Assembly (NCBI GenBank): GCA_964384025.1 | Contig: CAYLJJ010000134.1 | Span: 1 to 13,144, forward strand | Length of the DNA: 13,144 nucleotides | Direction of reading: 5' to 3' | DNA from: CAYLJJ01 sp964384025 | GTDB taxonomy: Bacteria > Myxococcota_A > Bradymonadia > UBA7976 > UBA1532 | In this document: piece by piece, positions 6,052-13,144 of the stretch | Position numbering within the stretch: the first letter of the stretch is position 1 | Layout of the letters: every line of letters starts with the position of its first letter | Notes under the pieces: model-generated | What the model was told of the DNA's origin: nothing | The model's input: the letters and a program-made list of their open reading frames with translations, nothing else | The model's database searches: none | Translations under genes and position numbers: made by a program

Positions 6052-6693
6052 TCAGAGCAGCAAAGCTCCCGTCCTCGCCCTGACCTCTTCAGCCGTATGG
6101 CCCTCAGCCACCTCCACCAACTTGAAGCCCTCTGGTGTAATGTCCAGGGTAGCGATGTCGGTGATCACCCGATCTACACAGCTCAAGCCCGTAACTGGTA
6201 GCTTACAGCGCTCCAGCAGCTTGGGGCTGCCATCCCTGGCGTTGTGCCCCATCAGGACGATAAGGCGGCGGGCGCCAGAGACTAGATCCATCGCCCCACC
6301 CATACCATTGACCCGCTTACCGGGGATCATCCAGTTGGCCAGATCTCCCTGAGCGCTGACCTCCATCCCTCCCAGGATGGCGAGATCGATATGACCCCCT
6401 CGCACCATGGCGAAGCTGGTGGCGCTGTCAAAGAAGCTGCCCCCCTCAACCACGGTGACGGTCTGCTTCCCCGCGTTGATGATTTTGGGATCCTCTTCGC
6501 CTTCGTAGGGGAAGGGACCCATCCCCAAGAGGCCATTCTCACTGTGAAGCCAGATACGAACCCCCGGAGGGAGGTGATTGGCGATAAGGGTGGGGATCCC
6601 GATGCCCAGGTTTACAACGTCGTCGTTCTGGATCTCCAGGGCGGCGACCGCGGCCATCTCTTCTCGTGTGCGTGCCATCCCCTTTCTTACCAT
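6052..6693 (-). CDS. scoB: 3-oxoacid CoA-transferase subunit B
   Basis: This is the beta subunit of a class I CoA-transferase (succinyl-CoA:3-ketoacid or acetate/butyrate:acetoacetate type), which moves CoA between acyl groups through a glutamyl-CoA thioester in the cytoplasm. The 213 residues show GIGIPTL (30-36), the active-site signature HSENGLLG with the catalytic Glu at 52, the block GGHIDLAILGGMEVS, and GKRVNGMGGAMDLV. Length and motif order fit a complete subunit. The ATG at 6693 is the longest start; the ATG at 6678 (MARTREEMAAV) is an alternative, as neither has a well-spaced ribosome binding site. The alpha subunit normally lies next to beta, but the upstream neighbour is the divergent queA and the downstream one the convergent RbfA-like gene, so the partner must be elsewhere. 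The exact acyl substrate cannot be decided from this subunit. Confidence 0.93.
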   Translation of the reverse strand: MVRKGMARTREEMAAVAALEIQNDDVVNLGIGIPTLIANHLPPGVRIWLHSENGLLGMGPFPYEGEEDPKIINAGKQTVTVVEGGSFFDSATSFAMVRGGHIDLAILGGMEVSAQGDLANWMIPGKRVNGMGGAMDLVSGARRLIVLMGHNARDGSPKLLERCKLPVTGLSCVDRVITDIATLDITPEGFKLVEVAEGHTAEEVRARTGALLL

Positions 6694-6722
6694 AGGCGCA
6701 GCTCAACTCGGCAGGAGTTCGC

Positions 6723-6751
6723 TTGTGGGGGGAGAGCCTCTTGGCTATCCT
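6723..6751 (+). promoter_or_regulatory. Candidate promoter of the queA operon
   Basis: In the 92-base divergent gap between scoB and queA, TTGTGG (6723-6728) and TATCCT (6746-6751) are 17 bases apart (3/6 and 4/6 matches). Transcription would start near 6758, leaving a leader of under 30 bases before the queA ATG. Support is weak, but no better candidate was found in the gap. Confidence 0.25.
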
Positions 6752-6785
6752 CCGCCGCTATGAGTTTCAGCCCTGCCCTCTCTCA

Positions 6786-7787
6786 ATGAACCGCAGTGAC
6801 TTCTATTTTAAGTTGCCTCCTGAGCTGATCGCTCAACATCCCAGCCCCAGCCGCGAGGGCAGCCGCCTACTGCGCCTGGGGTTTGAACCTGAGATCGTGC
6901 CCTTCCCCAACCTTTTAGATTGCTTTCAAGGGGATGAACTCCTGGTGCTCAATGACACTCGTGTGGTGCCCGCGCGAGTGCAGGGACATAAGGAGACCGG
7001 GGGGGCTGTGGAGCTGTTCTTTGTGGAGCCTCTGGGGCCAGGACGAGTAGCTGCGCTCCTGCGGGGGAAGCGTCTGCGCTCAGGGACCCCTCTGCTGCTC
7101 CCTGAGGTGGAGGCGAAGGTGGGCGCGCGTCTACAGGATGGAACCACCGAGGTCTTTTTGCCGGTGGAGGATCTCTGGGCTTGGTTGGAGCGGGTGGGGG
7201 AGATCCCCCTGCCCCCCTATATCCAGCGAGCACCCGAAGAGGCGGATCGAGAGCGCTATCAGACCACCTTCGCTGAGCGCCCTGGGGCGGTGGCGGCGCC
7301 CACTGCAGGGCTGCACTTTAAGCCCTCGCTCCTCGCTGACCTAGAGGCCAAGGGGGTGGAGATCAGGCGCCTTACTCTCCATGTGGGTCCAGGCACCTTT
7401 CGCCCGGTGCGCGCTGAAGATCCTCGAGATCATGTGATGCACTCAGAGCGCTACAGTCTACCGCCTGAGACCCAGGCGGCTCTAAAATCGGGGCGCCCTG
7501 TGGTGGCGGTGGGTACCACGGTGGTGCGTGCCCTTGAGAGCTACGCTCTGGACCCTTCAGCAAAGCGCACTGAGATCTTCATCCTGCCCGGCTTTGAGTT
7601 CCAGGTGGTGGATGGCCTCCTGACTAACTTTCATCTGCCTGAAAGTACCCTGCTGATGCTGGTCTGTGCCTTCGCAGGACAGGAGGCCAGCCTCGCTGCC
7701 TATCAGCGAGCTATAGCCGCCAAGATGCGCTTCTTCAGCTATGGAGACGCCATGCTTTTAAAGAGAGAGGGGGGGAGATGGAGTTGA
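6786..7787 (+). CDS. queA: S-adenosylmethionine:tRNA ribosyltransferase-isomerase QueA
   Basis: QueA transfers and isomerises the ribosyl moiety of S-adenosylmethionine onto 7-aminomethyl-7-deazaguanine in tRNA, giving epoxyqueuosine. The product of 333 residues from the ATG at 6786 begins in the family manner (SDFYFKLPPELIAQHP) and carries LVLNDTRVVPARV, PLPPYI, PTAGLHF, LHVGPGTFRPV, GTTVVRALES and TNFHLPESTLLMLVCAFAG, all conserved family blocks in the right order. Longer readings from TTG codons at 6723 or 6741 are open, but they add 15-21 residues not seen in the family. No good ribosome binding site precedes the ATG, and a nine-codon frame (6760-6789) ends in an ATGA overlap with it. The 3' end overlaps tgt by 10 bases, so the two genes of the queuosine pathway are translationally coupled. 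Confidence 0.96.
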   Translation: MNRSDFYFKLPPELIAQHPSPSREGSRLLRLGFEPEIVPFPNLLDCFQGDELLVLNDTRVVPARVQGHKETGGAVELFFVEPLGPGRVAALLRGKRLRSGTPLLLPEVEAKVGARLQDGTTEVFLPVEDLWAWLERVGEIPLPPYIQRAPEEADRERYQTTFAERPGAVAAPTAGLHFKPSLLADLEAKGVEIRRLTLHVGPGTFRPVRAEDPRDHVMHSERYSLPPETQAALKSGRPVVAVGTTVVRALESYALDPSAKRTEIFILPGFEFQVVDGLLTNFHLPESTLLMLVCAFAGQEASLAAYQRAIAAKMRFFSYGDAMLLKREGGRWS

Positions 7788-8902
7788 ACTTTCGCCTGGA
7801 ACGACGCTGCTCGGAGACTCAGGCGCGCCTGGGGCGTTTTCATAGCCACCACGGAGAGGTAGAGACCCCCGTTTTTATGCCTGTGGGGACCGTGGGCTCG
7901 GTAAAGGGCTTAGCTCCTGATGATTTAGAAGATCTGGGTGCTCGCATCATCTTGGGGAACACCTATCACTTGGCCCTGCGTCCGGGGATGGAGGTGATGG
8001 AGGCGATGGGCGGCCTGCATAATCTGTCAGGCTGGCGGCGCTCCCTCTTGACCGACTCTGGAGGCTTTCAGGTTCTCTCTCTGGCCAATATCCGCCGCCT
8101 GGATGAGGAGGGAGTGCGCTTTCGTAACCACATCAATGGCGCGGAACTGTTCCTGACCCCAGAGAGGGCGGTCTCGATTCAGGAGAGCATCGGCAGCGAC
8201 ATCATCATGTGTCTGGATCATCTAGCAGCCTCTACTGCCCCCCGCCGAGAGCATGAGTTGGCGATGGCGCGCACGACGCGCTGGGCTCTGCGCTGCCTTG
8301 AGGCTCGAACCCGAACTCAGAGCGCCCTCTTTGCCATCGTCCAAGGAGGGATCGACCATGATCTGCGACGCCGCCATGCAGGAGAGCTGTCTGAGCACCC
8401 CTTTGACGGCTTCGCCATCGGCGGGCTGAGTGTAGGAGAGTCGATCCCTGAGATGTACGCAGCCCTGGAGATCACCGCTCCGCAGCTGCCTGTAGAGAAG
8501 CCTCGCTATCTCATGGGAGTGGGGACCCCCCAAGATCTGGTGGAGGGGGTCGCTCGGGGTGTTGATATGTTTGATTGCGTGATGCCCACCCGCAACGCCC
8601 GTAAAGGTGGGCTTTTTATTAGAGGAGGGCTGGAACGCATCAACCTGAGGAACGCTCGCTTTAAGACCGATCCAGGGCCGATCGATCCTGACTGTGACTG
8701 CTACTGCTGCCAACGCTTCTCGCGGGCCTACCTACGACATCTCTTGGTCGCTAAGGAGCTGCTGGTCTATCGCCTCCTCTCTATCCACAACTTGCGGATC
8801 TATCTGCGGCTCATGGAGCGGATCCGCGAGGCCCTTCGAGGAGGGCGCTTCTTCGAGTTTCTTAGGGCGTGGCGGGCCGGAGCCTTGATCCCCCCAGGGT
8901 GA
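7778..8902 (+). CDS. tgt: tRNA-guanine transglycosylase
   Basis: Tgt exchanges the guanine at the wobble position of GUN-anticodon tRNAs (Tyr, His, Asn, Asp) for the queuosine precursor preQ1. All catalytic parts are visible in the 374 residues: the general-base region DSGGFQ with Asp93, GGLSVGE, the nucleophile Asp266 in FDCVMPTRNAR, and the zinc site C306, C308, C311 (CDCYCC) with His337 in SIHNLR. The length matches E. coli Tgt (375). The ATG at 7778 lies inside the end of queA, with a GGGGGGAG stretch (a strong ribosome binding site) just before it. With queA it supplies the last genome-encoded steps before queG or queH, neither of which is in the window. Confidence 0.98.
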   Translation: MELNFRLERRCSETQARLGRFHSHHGEVETPVFMPVGTVGSVKGLAPDDLEDLGARIILGNTYHLALRPGMEVMEAMGGLHNLSGWRRSLLTDSGGFQVLSLANIRRLDEEGVRFRNHINGAELFLTPERAVSIQESIGSDIIMCLDHLAASTAPRREHELAMARTTRWALRCLEARTRTQSALFAIVQGGIDHDLRRRHAGELSEHPFDGFAIGGLSVGESIPEMYAALEITAPQLPVEKPRYLMGVGTPQDLVEGVARGVDMFDCVMPTRNARKGGLFIRGGLERINLRNARFKTDPGPIDPDCDCYCCQRFSRAYLRHLLVAKELLVYRLLSIHNLRIYLRLMERIREALRGGRFFEFLRAWRAGALIPPG

Positions 8903-8911
8903 TCTGATACT

Positions 8912-8937
8912 TCCAGCCGTTAAATTTACGGGCTGGA
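8912..8937 (+). promoter_or_regulatory. Hairpin between tgt and yajC
   Basis: TCCAGCCGT (8912-8920) and ACGGGCTGGA (8928-8937) pair over 9 bp with one bulged G, closing a 7-base TAAATTT loop, 10 bases after the tgt stop. It is the strongest simple hairpin I noticed. Neither strand has a T-run behind it, so it does not look like an intrinsic terminator; RNA processing, mRNA 3'-end protection or a protein-binding palindrome are alternatives. Confidence 0.5.
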
Positions 8938-9000
8938 GACAGCCTACACTTCCTGAACCAGATATCGTCGCGCTCCAAAGCGACGCGGAACAAAACCCAA

Positions 9001-9342
9001 GTGAACGAGATCATCCACTTTGTAGTGGGGCAAAGCTCGGGAGGGCAGCCTCAAGCCAACTGTATCCAGGGCGCTCTCCCTCTCCTGGTCATGTTTGCCA
9101 TCTTCTATTTTATCCTCATTCGACCCCAACAGAAGCGGCAAAGGGAGCACCGTGAGATGCTGGGTCGCTTAAAGAAGGGGGATAAGGTGGTCACCGGTGG
9201 TGGCCTCATCGGGAATATCTTCGCGCTGACAGATCAGGAGCTGACCTTGGAGATCTCTGATCGCGTCAAGGTCAAGGTGATGCGTCATCAGATCTCTCTC
9301 TATCCGTCGGAGTCATCCGACACCGCAAAGAAGGAAAAGTAG
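9001..9342 (+). CDS. yajC: Sec translocon accessory protein YajC
   Basis: YajC is a small single-span membrane protein that associates with SecDF next to SecYEG. The 113 residues show a short polar N-terminus, one membrane segment (about 26-41, LPLLVMFAIFYFILI), the family motif RPQQKRQREHREML just after it, then the cytoplasmic domain with LKKGDKVVTGGGLIGNI and a charged tail. The reading uses a GTG start at 9001; no ATG lies upstream in frame, and the next ATG (9091) would fall inside the membrane segment. The ribosome binding site is poor (CGGAAC about 10 bases ahead). Its stop codon directly abuts the secD ATG, so the two are coupled. Confidence 0.95.
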   Translation: MNEIIHFVVGQSSGGQPQANCIQGALPLLVMFAIFYFILIRPQQKRQREHREMLGRLKKGDKVVTGGGLIGNIFALTDQELTLEISDRVKVKVMRHQISLYPSESSDTAKKEK

Positions 9343-11208
9343 ATGGACCGTCAGTGGACATGGCGATTTGGGGGAGGCATCGCGCTTGTCATTCTCTCCA
9401 TCCTGATGTTGATCCCGACCCTCACAGGGGTGGTTGAAGATGAGGGAGAGGCGCTCCCTGAGTGGTTCACTCAGATCTTCAGCCAGCGTCTGACCCTAGG
9501 GCTGGATCTTCAGGGAGGGATTCACCTCCAATATAAGGTCGATGTAGAGGAGGCTCTGCGACGCAAGTCCAGCCAAGTCGCTGGGACCTTGGAGTATGAG
9601 TTTGAACAGGAGAAGGAGGCCAAGCTTAAGGCCACCGCTCGTAAGGGAACCCATATCGATGAGGTGACCACGATCGATATGGTGTTTGATTCCGAAGCAG
9701 ACGCCGAGAAGTTCGACGAAGAGTTCAAAGAGAAGCACGCTCGCAACTTTATCATCATGAGTCGGGACGAAAAAAAGGTCGTCCTACAAATGAAGGATGT
9801 TGCAATTGATGAGTTCCGCGCCAGCGCTTTAGAGCAGGCGATTGAGACCATCGAGCGTCGCATCAACGAGTTTGGTGTTGCCGAGAGCAGCATCTCCCGC
9901 CGTGGAGACAGCGAACTGGTCGTTCAGCTCCCTGGTGTTAAAGAGAAGGACTTTGCTCAGGCCAAGGAGAAGTTGGCTCAAACAGGTCAACTTCACTTTC
10001 AAATTGTCGACCGAGATGGCGCTCCTGAGTTCTTCAAGAAGGTGGCAGAACGCAGTCCCGATCCAGACAACTGGCCAGAGAATCTGGATCCCAAGCTGAA
10101 GATCCACAAGGTCTATGCCTCTGGTGCTACCGTACGCAGCACCAGTCGTCAGATCCTCGAGCATATGATTGAGGGATTGCTCCCTGATGATCATCTCGTC
10201 GGCTACGAGGAGGTTTTTGTCAAGCCCTCCAGCCCCAGCCTTGATCCCATCACCAATATGAGCAAAGAGCAGGAGAAAATGCTCCGTAAGATCAAGGAGT
10301 TCCAGCCTGACGCTCCTATGGTGAAAGCCTATGAGCTTCACTATCTCTTCCGTCAACATGGAATGAGCGGTGAGAATGTCGAGGATGCCAGCGTAGGGTT
10401 TGATCAGTTTAACCGTCCTGTGGTGCATATGCGCTTCAATCAGGTAGATGCTGATAACTTCTTTGAGATGACCAAGAAGTTCACCAAGGAGCTGATGGCG
10501 ATTCAGATCGATGAGATCGTCTACAGCGCGCCACGCATCAAGGAGCCCATCGGAGGCGGTCGAGTTCAGATCGAGCTGGGCTCTGTAGGCGCTCAGGCTC
10601 AAAAAGAGGCCAGCGCTCTGGTAGCGGTCCTCAAGTCAGGAGCCCTTCAGGCCCCTCTACGCAAGCTCTATGATAGCCAAGTTGGCCCCACCTTGGGCTC
10701 TGACTCTGTACGCGCCGGTAAGCTCTCTATCGCCATTGGCTTCATCCTGGTGGTGTTCTTTATGCTGATCTACTACCAAAGCGCGGGGGTCATCGCCAAC
10801 GTCGCCCTGCTCCTCAACTTGCTCTTTATGATGGCGGGCCTGACTGCCTTTGGAGCGACCCTGACCCTGCCAGGCATCGCTGGAATCGTCCTGACTGTAG
10901 GTATGGCGGTAGACGCCAACGTGCTGATCTTTGAGCGTATTCGCGAGGAGCTGCGCACTGGCGTTGGGGTTCGTAAGGCGATCGACGCGGGCTACGAAAA
11001 AGCTTTCTCAGCCATCTTTGATGCCAACATCACCACAGGTATCGCAGCGGTGGTGCTCTATCAGTTTGGCTCTGGACCCATTCGAGGCTTCGCCGTGACT
11101 CTGGGCATTGGCATCATCTGCTCCATGTACACCGCCCTGGTCATCACCCGTCTGTTATTCAGTTATCTCTACGGTCGCGGCACAGAGCCCGCCAAGATGA
11201 GCATATAG
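9343..11208 (+). CDS. secD: Protein translocase subunit SecD
   Basis: SecD, with SecF, uses the proton motive force to pull exported proteins through SecYEG from the outer face of the inner membrane. The 621 residues (E. coli 615) comprise a first membrane helix (about 12-30), the entry motif LGLDLQGG (52-59), a large periplasmic P1 region with AIETIERRINEFGVAE, the conserved block VGPTLGSDSVRAGK before the second helix (from about 461), and five further C-terminal helices. The functional aspartate is present: GMAVDANVLIFERIREE with Asp524, which corresponds to Asp519 of E. coli SecD. A helical, highly charged section (about 73-135) lies in P1. The ATG abuts the yajC stop, and AAGGA in the yajC end serves as ribosome binding site. 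secF follows after 9 bases. Confidence 0.98.
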   Translation: MDRQWTWRFGGGIALVILSILMLIPTLTGVVEDEGEALPEWFTQIFSQRLTLGLDLQGGIHLQYKVDVEEALRRKSSQVAGTLEYEFEQEKEAKLKATARKGTHIDEVTTIDMVFDSEADAEKFDEEFKEKHARNFIIMSRDEKKVVLQMKDVAIDEFRASALEQAIETIERRINEFGVAESSISRRGDSELVVQLPGVKEKDFAQAKEKLAQTGQLHFQIVDRDGAPEFFKKVAERSPDPDNWPENLDPKLKIHKVYASGATVRSTSRQILEHMIEGLLPDDHLVGYEEVFVKPSSPSLDPITNMSKEQEKMLRKIKEFQPDAPMVKAYELHYLFRQHGMSGENVEDASVGFDQFNRPVVHMRFNQVDADNFFEMTKKFTKELMAIQIDEIVYSAPRIKEPIGGGRVQIELGSVGAQAQKEASALVAVLKSGALQAPLRKLYDSQVGPTLGSDSVRAGKLSIAIGFILVVFFMLIYYQSAGVIANVALLLNLLFMMAGLTAFGATLTLPGIAGIVLTVGMAVDANVLIFERIREELRTGVGVRKAIDAGYEKAFSAIFDANITTGIAAVVLYQFGSGPIRGFAVTLGIGIICSMYTALVITRLLFSYLYGRGTEPAKMSI

Positions 11209-11217
11209 GAGGCCGTT

Positions 11218-12411
11218 GTGGAGTTCGTCAAGCCGGGTCTACGCATCGACTTCATCAGCAAGTCCAAGCTTTGGGTCAAGATCTCTATCGCCACCGTGAT
11301 CATCTCATGGGGCCTCGTGATCAAGCCTGGGCTGAACTTTGGTATCGACTTCGCGGGGGGCACTGAAGCCCTGTTGAGCTTTAACTCCCCTGTGGATGTG
11401 GGAGACTTAAGGAAGTTTATAGGAAGTCTTGGATTGGATGCGCCTGAGGTGGTCACCTATGGCCTCACTGATGAGGGGCGTTACTTTATCCGCAGCCGCA
11501 CCCAGAGCCTCTTTAGCCCCCCTGAGAAGCGTAAACTCAAAGAGGCGGTTGGGAAGGTCGGCCCGATCGAGCGTTACGACGATACGGATGAGACGGGAGA
11601 GAGCATCCGGGTTCAGTTTAAGAGCCCTCCAGAGGAGGCCAAGCTGAGGCAGGCTCTTGATGAGGGAGGCTTCCCCAATGGGAACTTTATCCGCCAGAGC
11701 GAAGGCAACAACCCGGTGATCATCCTGCACATCCCTGGAGTTCGAGATCGCATCAGTAAGCGTGTTGGAGAGGAGTACGGTTGGGATCTCAAAGATCCAG
11801 AGATCAAGGAGATAGCGGCCCGCTATGGTGTCCCCAAGGAGGGGCAGTTCCGCAACATCGACCGTTTAGAGTCCGTGGGCTCCGCTGTCGGTGAGCAGAT
11901 GAGAAATCAGGGGATCTTGGCGGTGATCTATGCCTTGGCGATGATCCTATTCTACATCAGCTTCCGCTTCGATCTGCGCTATAGCCCAGGTGCTGTCCTT
12001 GCCCTCTTCCACGACATCAGCATCACCGTGGGGATCTTCAGCCTTGTCGGTCTGGAGTTTAACCTGCCGATTATCGCCGCCCTCCTTGCTATCGTAGGTT
12101 ACTCTCTCAACGATACCATCGTGGTCTATGACCGTATCCGCGAGTCTTTGGAGTTGGGCATCGGTAAGGGGTTGATAGATACAGTCAACATCAGCATCAG
12201 CGACTGTCTCTCCCGGACGATCCTCACCTCAGTGACCACTTTCCTGGCGGTGTTGGCCATCTATATCTTCGGAGGGGGGATCATCCAGAACTTCGCCTTC
12301 GCCATGATCATCGGTGTCATCGTAGGGACCTACTCCTCCATCTTCATCGCCAGCCCTGCCGTCCTCTTCATGGACTCCTACTTGGCTAAGAGGCGCAACA
12401 ACGCAGCCTGA
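11218..12411 (+). CDS. secF: Protein translocase subunit SecF
   Basis: SecF is the partner of SecD in the proton-driven export motor. The start is GTG at 11218, with a perfect AGGAGG (11207-11212) 5 bases before it that overlaps the secD stop. The product has 397 residues, longer than E. coli SecF (323), because the periplasmic P1 domain between the first and second helices (about 49-230) is enlarged. Landmarks are helix 1 (about 21-38), FGIDFAGG (41-48), the second helix from about 232, YSLNDTIVVYDRIRESL with the conserved Asp299, and the C-terminal helices through LAVLAIYIFGGGIIQNFAFAMIIG. It is a separate gene, not a SecDF fusion. recJ follows 11 bases after the stop. Confidence 0.97.
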   Translation: MEFVKPGLRIDFISKSKLWVKISIATVIISWGLVIKPGLNFGIDFAGGTEALLSFNSPVDVGDLRKFIGSLGLDAPEVVTYGLTDEGRYFIRSRTQSLFSPPEKRKLKEAVGKVGPIERYDDTDETGESIRVQFKSPPEEAKLRQALDEGGFPNGNFIRQSEGNNPVIILHIPGVRDRISKRVGEEYGWDLKDPEIKEIAARYGVPKEGQFRNIDRLESVGSAVGEQMRNQGILAVIYALAMILFYISFRFDLRYSPGAVLALFHDISITVGIFSLVGLEFNLPIIAALLAIVGYSLNDTIVVYDRIRESLELGIGKGLIDTVNISISDCLSRTILTSVTTFLAVLAIYIFGGGIIQNFAFAMIIGVIVGTYSSIFIASPAVLFMDSYLAKRRNNAA

Positions 12412-12422
12412 GGCCTAGATCT

Positions 12423-13118
12423 ATGGCTGAGCCTCCTCCCTGGCGAGCCCCCTCTCTTCCCCGAGCAAAGGTCAGGGCCTTCGCCCGCGCTCTCAGGATC
12501 AAAGAGCTGTTGGCGGAGATCCTCCTCAACCGAGGGATCTCTGAACCAGATCAAGCTCGCTGCTTTTTAGAGGCGCGGCTCTGTGAGCTGCCTGATCCCC
12601 AGCTTTTGGCGGATATCGATCCCGCCTGTGAGCGCATCTTGGCTGCAGTAGATGCTGGAGAGAGGATCTGCATCTATGGAGATTATGATGTAGATGGACT
12701 CACCAGTACCGCTCTGCTCTGGGGCTTCCTCAAGGAACAGTTGGATTTAGAGGCGATGACCTATATCCCTCGACGCCTCAGCGAGGGCTACAGCCTCAAT
12801 CTACAGGCCCTGGATAAGATCATCGCCTCAGGCGTCAAGCTGCTTATCACCGTGGACAATGGCTCCTCAGCTTTGGAGGAGATCGCCTACGCTCAGGAGA
12901 GAGGCCTTGAGGTGATCATCATCGATCACCATCCTGCGAGTTTCCCTGAACCCAGGGTCAAAGCCCACCTCAACCCGATTCGCCCCAGTTGTTGCTTTCC
13001 CTACAAAGATATGGCGGCGGTGGGGGTAAGCTTCCTCTTGACTCTCCGCCTGAGAGATCATCTGAGATGTCGAGGACAACTCAGAGATTTTCAGGTGCGA
13101 TCCATTGGGGAGAGTTGA
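12423..13118 (+). pseudogene. recJ: RecJ single-strand exonuclease, truncated in the DHH core
   Basis: RecJ is a 5'-3' single-strand DNA exonuclease of recombination and repair, normally about 560-600 residues. The reading frame from the ATG at 12423 (GAGG at 12410-12413, 9 bases ahead) gives 231 residues with the metal-binding DHH motifs: GDYDVDG (86-92, Asp87, Asp89, Asp91), VDNG with Asp145, the DHH triad (168-170), and the motif AAVGVSFLL (about 200-208). After LRCRG (about residue 216) the sequence stops resembling RecJ and ends at the TGA at 13116-13118. The conserved LDLVALGTVAD block, the DHHA1 domain and the OB fold are all missing, and neither of the other two forward frames restores them in the remaining bases. 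Either the gene is interrupted here, for example by an insertion, or the sequence at the window edge is not the true continuation. A truncated enzyme would be inactive. Confidence 0.85.
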
Positions 13119-13144
13119 GGGAGCTGAGATGAATTGACACTTTT

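Noticed and set aside
9829..10602. 257-residue minus-strand open frame inside secD
   Set aside because: Long, but entirely antisense to the SecD periplasmic domain and without motifs of its own; Leu-rich composition is that of the complementary strand of a biased gene.
1..13144. CRISPR array, tRNA or rRNA genes, transposase genes, prophage genes
   Set aside because: No regularly spaced repeats, no tRNA cloverleaf or rRNA sequence, and no transposase or phage motifs were seen by eye; the possible insertion-sequence end at the right edge is only a hypothesis.

Overview
This window reads as a chromosomal segment of a Gram-negative bacterium, most likely a Myxococcota/Bradymonadota-type (former deltaproteobacterial) organism. 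The evidence is the queA-tgt-yajC-secD-secF-recJ order, an rplM-rpsI pair followed by fxsA and an N-terminally extended HflX, and a cysteine-rich, glycine-linker lipoprotein of the kind common in those phyla. The assignment is an inference from gene order and protein style, not from a phylogenetic marker.

Left part (1 to about 2500): accessory-looking DNA. Positions about 240-900 are clearly AT-rich (hand counts of 19 G+C in 60 bases at 421-480 and at 541-600, against 34 in 60 at 4861-4920). They carry one small Cys-rich, probably zinc-binding protein of unknown function. Facing it is a gene for a secreted Cys-rich lipoprotein (971-1828, minus strand). Next come about 670 bases with no convincing intact gene but a possible coding remnant (1913-2158) and the rplM leader, which has a candidate promoter and two mutually exclusive hairpins.

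Middle part (2504-6034, plus strand): ribosome-centred genes. These are rplM (L13), rpsI (S9), fxsA (inner-membrane protein), hflX (ribosome-splitting GTPase with a long N-terminal domain) and a short RbfA-like protein. On the opposite strand, convergent to the last, lies an orphan beta subunit of a 3-oxoacid CoA-transferase (6052-6693).

Right part (6786 to the end, plus strand): queA and tgt (queuosine tRNA modification, 10-base overlap), a hairpin-bearing gap, then yajC, secD and secF (accessory part of the Sec translocon, nearly contiguous), and the 5' part of recJ. The RecJ reading frame stops after 231 residues, in the middle of the DHH phosphoesterase core and 26 bases before the window ends. 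Either the gene is broken here or the sequence departs from the true gene at the edge.

Most of the window is conserved housekeeping sequence. I found no convincing new multi-gene system. The items most worth a second look are the JAB/JAMM-like signature in the HflX N-terminal domain, the competing hairpins in front of rplM, the truncated recJ, the orphan CoA-transferase subunit and the AT-rich island with its Cys-rich protein.
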